A stretch of DNA of 64,000 bases. Origin: Lineus longissimus (lineage: Eukaryota; Nemertea; Pilidiophora; Heteronemertea; Lineidae). The notes beneath the pieces were generated by a model. It was given only the letters and a program-made list of their open reading frames with translations, searched no databases and was not told the origin of the DNA. Location: assembly GCF_910592395.1 (NCBI RefSeq), contig NC_088312.1:7686001-7750000 (forward strand), written 5' to 3'. The position numbers and the translations under genes were made by a program. This document shows, piece by piece, positions 58,201 to 64,000 of the stretch. Every line of letters begins with the position of its first letter. Position 1 is the stretch's first letter.

Positions 58201-58597
58201 CTTAGTCAATGTCTGATGGTTCCTGCCAGGACGCCATGTTTATATCCACGTGACCTTGATCTGTGGCCTTGTTGAAAAAGATGAGCTCTTGACCTTTGAC
58301 CTTGCAAGCGATTTGTATTTATGACCCGTGTTTATCACTTTTAATAAATTTGATTTAGTTTTAATGAATCGTCAGCACATGCTCCTGGCATTATGTCTAA
58401 TAGCATACAACAGATTCACCTCTCAACTTATTCTTTCTCTGTTATGCCAATATTGCGGCATGCTCTCTTGAGAACGACAAAATATGGAGCTAGTCTACGG
58501 ACTCTTACAGATGTCCCAAATATTCATCACGTACGCCCTATGTCCACTCTTCAGATCTTGTTCTCCATTTAAAATATGAGCGTTTTTTTCTTTACAG
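55278..58597 (+). other. TH intron 1
   Basis: A 3.3-kb intron between phase-0 exons (GTGAGT donor, TTTACAG acceptor). It contains a 118-bp tandem duplication (56381-56617), a cluster of AAGATGGC/GCCATCTT words at 57039-57052 and 57191-57220, and no recognisable exon. In other animals this part of TH is alternatively spliced, but I see no candidate exon here. Confidence 0.7.
56381..56617. repeat. 118-bp tandem duplication in TH intron 1
   Basis: Copy 1 begins GACTCATGTTACTGATCTCT at 56381 and copy 2 begins GACTCATGTTACCAATCTCT at 56499. Both continue through GGTTTTATAAAAAGG, AAAGTATCACAGGTGGGTCG and TTAGGCCTAGCTG. Only a few substitutions and one 1-bp indel separate them, so the duplication is fairly recent. 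Confidence 0.85.
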
Positions 58598-58849
58598 CAC
58601 CCTGAGATGTGGAAGAGACGTAGCCTGATCGACGACGCCAAGTTCGAGACGGTCACTAACCTCGAGTTCGAGAAACAGGAGAGGCTCAGTTCGGCTACAT
58701 CGCCTTCCATATCCGAAGAAGACATCTTCACAGCCACCAATGGCGAAGTCTTCTCTGGGGCGCCAGATGAGAGCGCCCAAAGGTGTAACATCATGTTCGC
58801 TCTCAAGTACGGCATGACAACATTGGGGAACGTCTTCACGACGTTTGAG
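58598..58849 (+). CDS. TH: Tyrosine hydroxylase, coding exon 2 (phosphorylation site and start of ACT domain)
   Basis: This 252-nt exon (84 codons, phase 0/0) lies between TTCTTTACAG and GAG|GTAAGT. It starts HPEMWKRRSLIDDAKFETV. The RRSLIDDAK motif corresponds to the PKA site of TH (Ser40 in mammals, RRRSLVDD in Drosophila), so Ser45 here is the predicted regulatory serine whose phosphorylation relieves dopamine inhibition. After an acidic Ser-rich linker, the end of the exon (IMFALKYGMTTLGNVFTTFE) matches the first ACT-domain strand and helix of TH, where family members read ...L....F..FE. The ACT domain continues in exon 3. The linker is much shorter than in Drosophila TH and lies closer to the vertebrate length. 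Confidence 0.94.
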
Positions 58850-60614
58850 GTAAGTCCTAGGGTAAACGACACTTCGTAATATTGAAATATCGTCATATCC
58901 GGTACCGAAGTTTCGAAGAGATTCCTGCATATTAGCAGATTATAAGCTGCTTTCTACTTGAAAGGATCTGCCATAACTTCTTGGTGAGCTTGCACGTCAT
59001 TGCTACTATAACATCACAGCTATCGCTGCAAGCCTACGGCTGCTTCGTCAAGAACAAGCCACTTGTGCTGATTAAAGGACGAGACACACCATTACCAGAT
59101 GCTTCAAGTGCGTCGTCCCAAAAATAGATAATAGTACATAAAACAAGGATTTGGGAATCTCCTTCGGAAGGAACAGGTACCATCCATAAATTCTCGCTTT
59201 TTCACTTGATTCAAATTCCCTCTCGAGATAAGCACATACTTCTCAAAGGTAAACCGATATAGTCTACACCGTAATAACATTACGTGATTACATGAACTTT
59301 ACAAACTTTCATAACACAAGAACGCGCGGTCGGCTCCACAACCAAACTTTTATGGGAGCGGAAGGGACCCCCTACACATATTTTCTTTGCGAATGTTTAA
59401 TTCTAATGACCAACCGCCCACGAGAATGAAATGATGTCATCTCCAAATGTATCAACACCGGCTACGACCAGAGCTTTCATATTCACTGCAGAAAATGCTG
59501 AGAATAAATTACTTGATTTCCTATCTCGACCCACGTTATTATCACACTTACTCAATATGTAATGCAGGCCAAGCAGGTTCATCTATAGAACCCTCATCAG
59601 TTCATATAAGGTGAATATTCACTTTGGGCGGTTGCAAGTATTTTTACATGTTATACGAGTGCTACTAACAGCGTCAAGCCGTAAAACTGGTAAAACGGAT
59701 ATGACGTCAAATACGGACATCCGGTTCAACAATACCAAAGGCAATATTGGATATTGGGTTGATGAGAACGATACGGTTTGGCCATTAGTAAAAATGTATT
59801 TCATAACTGAAATAAAAACGGAAGTTGTAATGTTTGACTTGGCTAGACTGGTGCCAGTGACAGTTGCATTATGCAACGGGTGCGGTCGTCATCCCTATGG
59901 GAGGTGATTGCGTCATCATCGTGAGCTAACATTCCATTATTTTTCGGAAGTTTGTTGATTACACGTTATGACGAATGATCTAATTTCCCAGTTTCTCCCT
60001 TTAAATATGGAACTCAGATATAAGCAATGGTGGGAATGACTAAACACGTGTTCTTGAGTCCATATAGTGATAGCACGCTTTTGAGGATGCCAATTGAGCC
60101 CGGGTCCTGAAACCTTATTCACCCCGCGTATTTTTCAGTTGCATTTGATGGAAGCAACACGACTTACTGCGCTTATCTACTAGTATTCTCTCAAGAAAAC
60201 CATGGTTGCAATTAGTTGCTCTCCCCAAACCTCACTTCAGTTAATTACCTGGCTGCCGTCGATTGAAACCTCCTTGAATATTGATAACGCATTGACGGCA
60301 CGTCTAATGGCGCCGACAGACCGGAAACACACGTCAAATCGCCAGAAAGTAGTCTTTAATTAACTTATATTTCTACTCTACATGTACCTTCATCGATATC
60401 TTTTAAGTAACTCCATGATGAGTAAATAGAAAACGTAAATGTGCACTTGGGCTCTTTACTGATTCTTTGTATTGGACAAATTTAGCTTACCAAAGCTTTC
60501 CCCTCCGTCCCCGACCACCACCAACGCCCCAACCCAACCATCAGTTTTACTTCCGTTACGATGTAGCTTCATGCAGTCATGTCAGTAACAGTAATGGTGG
60601 AAGTTATTTCAGAC

Positions 60615-60675
60615 CCTGATGACGATGATGATGATGAAGATGACGATGACGATGACGATGCCAGTGGCGATGTGG
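60615..60675. repeat. (GAT/GAC)n trinucleotide repeat
   Basis: GATGACGATGATGATGATGA continues into further GATGAC units and a short GGCGATGT duplication. It is interrupted and intronic, and a likely length polymorphism. Confidence 0.85.
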
Positions 60676-61249
60676 CGATGTGGCCAATAAATTACCTGTA
60701 CTCAAAGGGCAAAACGATTTTTTGAAATACATATTTTTAAAATTCTCATCAGACCTCTCCCTGTTTCGACTTACTCGGACATCCATATCTAGCTGCAAAG
60801 CTAATGACCTCAAAATGCAATATGTATTAACTCGTCAACCAACGCTCTAGCCACCAATACTCCACACCAAATAGCACTTATAGCCGCGTTGTAATTCCCC
60901 ATTCATGGCATTTATAGCCACTAACTCATAAATGGATATTGAGCATAGTATTCATTATGAAAACAGTCATTTTCACTCGGGGACCAGATTCACGCTTTCG
61001 TTGATCAACTTGATGCATTGAAAAATCACAGACGTATTGCTGGTTAAATATTTGTGAGGGTCATCAATATAGTGCGGTTTCAGTTATCAATTCACTGTAG
61101 TACATCGCTATGCATGACCGACATTAAAATTGTCATGCTCATATATCGCTTTTTGAAATCTTTCCTTCCTGATTTTGTCAGTGGTTCAGCAATTCTGAAA
61201 ACAAATGCGAAATTTAAAAATGGCATCCAATGAAATATGCCATAAATCT

Positions 61250-61545
61250 ACGACACTATACGCCCTTTGGCATCATCCATTCTGTCATACATCTACGGCT
61301 ATAGATCCTTTGGCATCATCCATTATATACATCTACGACTATAGATCCTTTGGCATCAGCCATTCTGTTACATGCATATACATCTCCGACTATAGCTCAT
61401 TTGGCATATGCTCTTCTGTTTTACATATCCGACACTATATGTCCTTGATGTCAACCCTTCATGTATCTACGACTTTATCCGTTGGCATCATCCATTCTAC
61501 GACACTTTTTGGCATCAACCATTCAGTTATACATCTACGATACAA
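61250..61545. repeat. Minisatellite, 40-52-bp unit, about 6 copies, beside TH exon 3
   Basis: ACATCTACGACTATAGATCC followed by TTTGGCATCATCCATTCTG recurs with variations. TTGGCAT occurs near 61267, 61309, 61349, 61401, 61481 and 61509. The array occupies the position of the branch point and upstream part of the polypyrimidine tract of the exon 3 acceptor. Confidence 0.75.
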
Positions 61546-61567
61546 GTGTCTTTTCTTCTCATTCTAG

Positions 61568-61748
61568 ACAAACAATTGCACAATCCTCCACATCGAGTCG
61601 AGGAAGGCAAAGCGAAAGACGGCATCGTTTGAGGTCTTGGTGAGCGTGGAGACGACCAGGGACGATTTCATTTGTCTGATCAAAGATCTGAAGAAAAATT
61701 CCAACTTGATGGATGTCAGCCTGTACCAGGGACTAGAACCGCCAAGGG
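61568..61748 (+). CDS. TH: Tyrosine hydroxylase, coding exon 3 (ACT regulatory domain)
   Basis: This 181-nt exon (phase 0 in, 1 out) lies between CATTCTAG and G|GTAAGC. It encodes TNNCTILHIESRKAKRKTAS, then FEVLVSVETTRDDFICLIKD and LKKNSNLMDVSLYQGLEPPR. This is the rest of the ACT-type regulatory domain. HIESR matches the (V/L)H(V/L)E(S/T)R motif that precedes the second strand in all TH proteins, and the TTRDD...LIKDLK helix corresponds to the TRGNLLQLIRSLR helix of Drosophila TH. The domain dimerises and binds regulatory ligands in this enzyme family. Confidence 0.93.
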
Positions 61749-61992
61749 GTAAGCAAGTCATTTGAATTCGATGTTCTTGGTGCAATTCCCCGTGTTGTTT
61801 CTCTATTTAACATCTTGAAAGATTGAAACCGATGAATTTTTTCAGTGGTGCAGGAAATTCTTATTCAGAGCACTGGTAAATACAAGGATATAGTTACTAC
61901 TAACCAGTATATCGGCGATGTTATTAGTTATCTCTTGAATACATCTGTTAACAAAATCGAAATTTGACTTCGTTCTATTCTTTTATTTGCAG

Positions 61993-62084
61993 AACCAGTG
62001 TGGTTCCCTAAACATATTTCGGAGTTGGATGGGTGTACACATCTTATCACTAAGTTTGAACCAGAACTTGACTGTGACCACCCT
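61993..62084 (+). CDS. TH: Tyrosine hydroxylase, coding exon 4 (start of catalytic domain)
   Basis: This 92-nt exon (phase 1 in, 0 out) lies between TATTTGCAG and CCT|GTAAGT. It reads (E)[20 protein letters not shown], then [15 protein letters not shown]-xxSELDxCxHL-x-TKF-x-P-x-LD-x-DHP is the opening of the TH catalytic domain and distinguishes TH from phenylalanine and tryptophan hydroxylases, which read SYGAELD and MYGSELD at the KFEPELD position. Intron 3 before it is only 244 nt. Confidence 0.96.
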
Positions 62085-63217
62085 GTAAGTTTGCCTTTAA
62101 ACAGCTTTGGCTATATACGTGTACTAGTATAGGCTTGTGATTTTCGTTTGACTGCTCAACATAAAGTAATCCAGTGTCCTTTTGTTTAAATGCATTATAC
62201 CTATGCACTTAAAGAAAAGGACGATTGGGTGACTTTAGAGTATGTTGAAGGTATGATAGATACAGCATACCTTCAATGGAAGCATTGGCAACGTTCCTTA
62301 AAAAACTGACGGGCTTCTCTTGGCGTTGCCGATTTGATCCATTATGAATCAGATTCTTGTTCGGTGCGTTTCACGAGATTACCTTCTCAAGTACCTTTAG
62401 TATAAGATGGTTTATACATTTCTATTTAAGGAAATTTCTCTCCTCTTTACACCAAGGAATAAATCTGTTAAATCAAACATGCCAAACCTGCATTTAAGCA
62501 TGGATTTCATATGGAAGCAATTACCATGTTCTGTTTGCTTTCCATCAGATCGTAATTGACCGGACCCCTAAGAATAAGATAATTCATGTCAAGTATTTGT
62601 TGAAGAGGTGGTTAGCGCCGTCGAGAAGATTATCAAAAGTGACTCTGTAGGTGTCCGAGTGCACGGGTGCAGATTTTATTTAAAATGAAAGGGATGATTC
62701 GCAGCCAGTACTGTGTGAATGTGCACTCTGTAACACGGAGCCGGCGAACACAAAATCTATGTCATTTTGAAAACGCGTCTATCTTGTGTGTACTCAGTAA
62801 CCAAAACGCCATACCTCATCATGCTAAAACTGGATAGCGAAGCATAATTATACAGACTTGCAACTTTTTAATAGCCCTTGGCCATGAAGGAGAATATAAA
62901 CCGAAAACACTCAACTATAATAATCATATTTACAGAGCACACCGCAATGTTGCCCCAACACCAAACAGGCTCTGTTTATTTTAGGTTAATAGCCTTTGGT
63001 GATTTCATGACTGAATGGTTCATCATCGAAACGTAGTGGTGGTGACTAGTTCTGATCAGAAAGCAGTGCCAGTTGTTAAAAAATGCCGGCAGCGCAATTG
63101 CAATGTGAAGAAGAACCAATTGCTTACGTTGAGAACGTAATGTATCCCGATAACTAGCGGGCAAGTCCTTGAAATAAGCTTATTCCTCAGGAATATTTTA
63201 ATGTCTTTCTTCTTCAG
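62085..63217 (+). other. TH intron 4
   Basis: A 1.1-kb AT-rich intron (GTAAGT donor, TTCTTCAG acceptor). I see no exon or clear repeat in it. Confidence 0.7.
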
Positions 63218-63285
63218 GGTTTCACTGACAAGGGGTACAGAGCGAGACGAAAAGAAATAGCTGACATTGCCTTCAGTTACAAACA
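63218..63285 (+). CDS. TH: Tyrosine hydroxylase, coding exon 5 (catalytic domain, last exon in window)
   Basis: This 68-nt exon (phase 0 in, 2 out) lies between TTCTTCAG and CA|GTAAGT. It encodes GFTDKGYRARRKEIADIAFS, then YK and a split codon CA-, which would be His if the next exon starts with C or T, giving the family's Y(R/K)HGDPIP. The GF-x-D-x-xYR-x-RRK-x-IA-x-IAF-x-Y pattern is universal in aromatic amino acid hydroxylases, and IAEIAF/IADIAF is the TH form. The iron-binding His-His-Glu exons lie beyond 64000; I find no GDPIP-encoding exon in 63286-64000. Confidence 0.96.
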
Positions 63286-64000
63286 GTAAGTGTGTCCTAT
63301 CCCTTAATGACTTCTCGTTGACAACATGTCAGGTCCGAATATGTCATCAGCCGCCATCATTCTAATCACCCTAGGTCTTATGTACCTATGTTTCGACATG
63401 TACCAATTTTAAAGTCACGATAACATGTTTTCATAGTTACCAATGTCCTAAGTGCTTGAGAACCCTAGCCAATCGCACAACAAGCTACTATTCACCTCCA
63501 CCTCATTATACAGGCTTTAACATGTCGATATCTCCAGCTCTGACATAAAGAGAAATAATTACCCCAGAACGGAACCGCACGTTGTGTCATTCACGGCTCA
63601 TTCGAGATACCGATACTCTGCTATGGAGGACCTACTTCTAAATGGAAAAGAAGAAAGGGTAAAGGCAAGCGCGACCCTTGACTTTGTGTGTTCATTATTA
63701 ACCAATGTTTAGAGTCATTTTGCAGACAAATTAGTGTCTTTCCAATCAAGAAATCTCGCGATACTGCCATACTTTGATTTTGATGTTGGGCCAAAGCAAG
63801 CTTAATATGTATAGATTTAACCGGGTTGCCCAGTCGACCAACATTGTTGTTCTTGAGTTGATAGCATACTAATACACGCTGCATAGATGCAAATGAAAAA
63901 AATACTGAGTATAGGACTGAACCGGATCCAGTAGAACGTAGTGTACGCGGTATTCTTCAGATTTGGGACTTTACACAGTGTGCTGGAGTATCGTTCGGCA
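63286..64000 (+). other. TH intron 5 (partial)
   Basis: Intronic sequence after a GTAAGT donor to the window end. No next exon is present. Near 63922-63945 a CCGGATCCAGTAGAACGTAG stretch resembles the CTGGATCCAGCAGAGTCTAG sequence near 54004. Confidence 0.65.

Larger units (their letters stand above)
58850..61567 (+). other. TH intron 2
   Basis: A 2.7-kb intron with a GTAAGT donor and a CATTCTAG acceptor. It includes a GAT/GAC trinucleotide run (about 60615-60675) and a minisatellite (61250-61545) that ends about 20 bp before the acceptor. A 98-codon plus-strand frame at 59611-59907 has no recognisable content. Confidence 0.7.

Overview
The window is AT-rich animal nuclear DNA with spliced genes, long introns and many small repeats. 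Nothing in it looks bacterial, viral or plasmid-like. The tyrosine hydroxylase N-terminus resembles the protostome form more than the vertebrate form (KSYS box, then RRSLIDDAKFET). Together with the repeat style this suggests a marine invertebrate, most likely a lophotrochozoan such as a mollusc, brachiopod or annelid. The species cannot be fixed from the sequence alone.

Three genes are supported by family similarity and by splice junctions whose phases agree. (1) At 2200-5546 (+) lies the 3' end of an IP3-receptor-like calcium channel gene. It carries two near-identical 120-nt exons in tandem, separated by a 45-nt intron, then a 46-codon exon and a 254-codon last exon encoding an unusual Gly/Pro-rich and acidic tail. 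(2) At 53044-14437 (-) lies a complete six-exon gene of the NHS (Nance-Horan syndrome)/GUK-holder family. It is predicted at 1,710 residues, with an N-terminal WAVE-homology domain, a 42-nt microexon and a 20.9-kb first intron. (3) At 55170-63285 (+) lie the first five coding exons of tyrosine hydroxylase (TH). They give the phosphorylated N-terminal tail, the ACT-type regulatory domain and the start of the catalytic domain; the rest lies beyond the window. The NHS-like and TH genes are head to head about 2.1 kb apart, while the NHS-like and IP3R-like genes converge.

The space between exons is mostly unique intronic or intergenic sequence with small non-autonomous repeats. There is a 172-bp satellite (about 10.2-11.3 kb), a 216-bp TTAA-flanked inverted-repeat element (11.6 kb) and a 283-bp element with CAGGGTTTCC termini (12.2 kb). 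A roughly 225-bp foldback element ends about 28 bp from the NHS-like stop codon (14.2-14.4 kb). A tandem repeat ends in a GCATAA hairpin (21.3-22.1 kb). Pogo-like ends occur at 49.0, 51.5 and 54.8 kb, and an 82-bp hairpin sits between the two divergent genes (53.9 kb). TH introns hold a 118-bp tandem duplication and a 40-52-bp minisatellite next to an exon.

The three genes act in separate processes (ER calcium release, actin remodelling, catecholamine synthesis), and nothing suggests they work as one pathway. The strongest unusual signals are the probable mutually exclusive exon pair in the calcium channel, its atypical tail, the YxN motif cluster and repeated RAKSQDFDT motif in the NHS-like protein, and the foldback element beside its stop codon.
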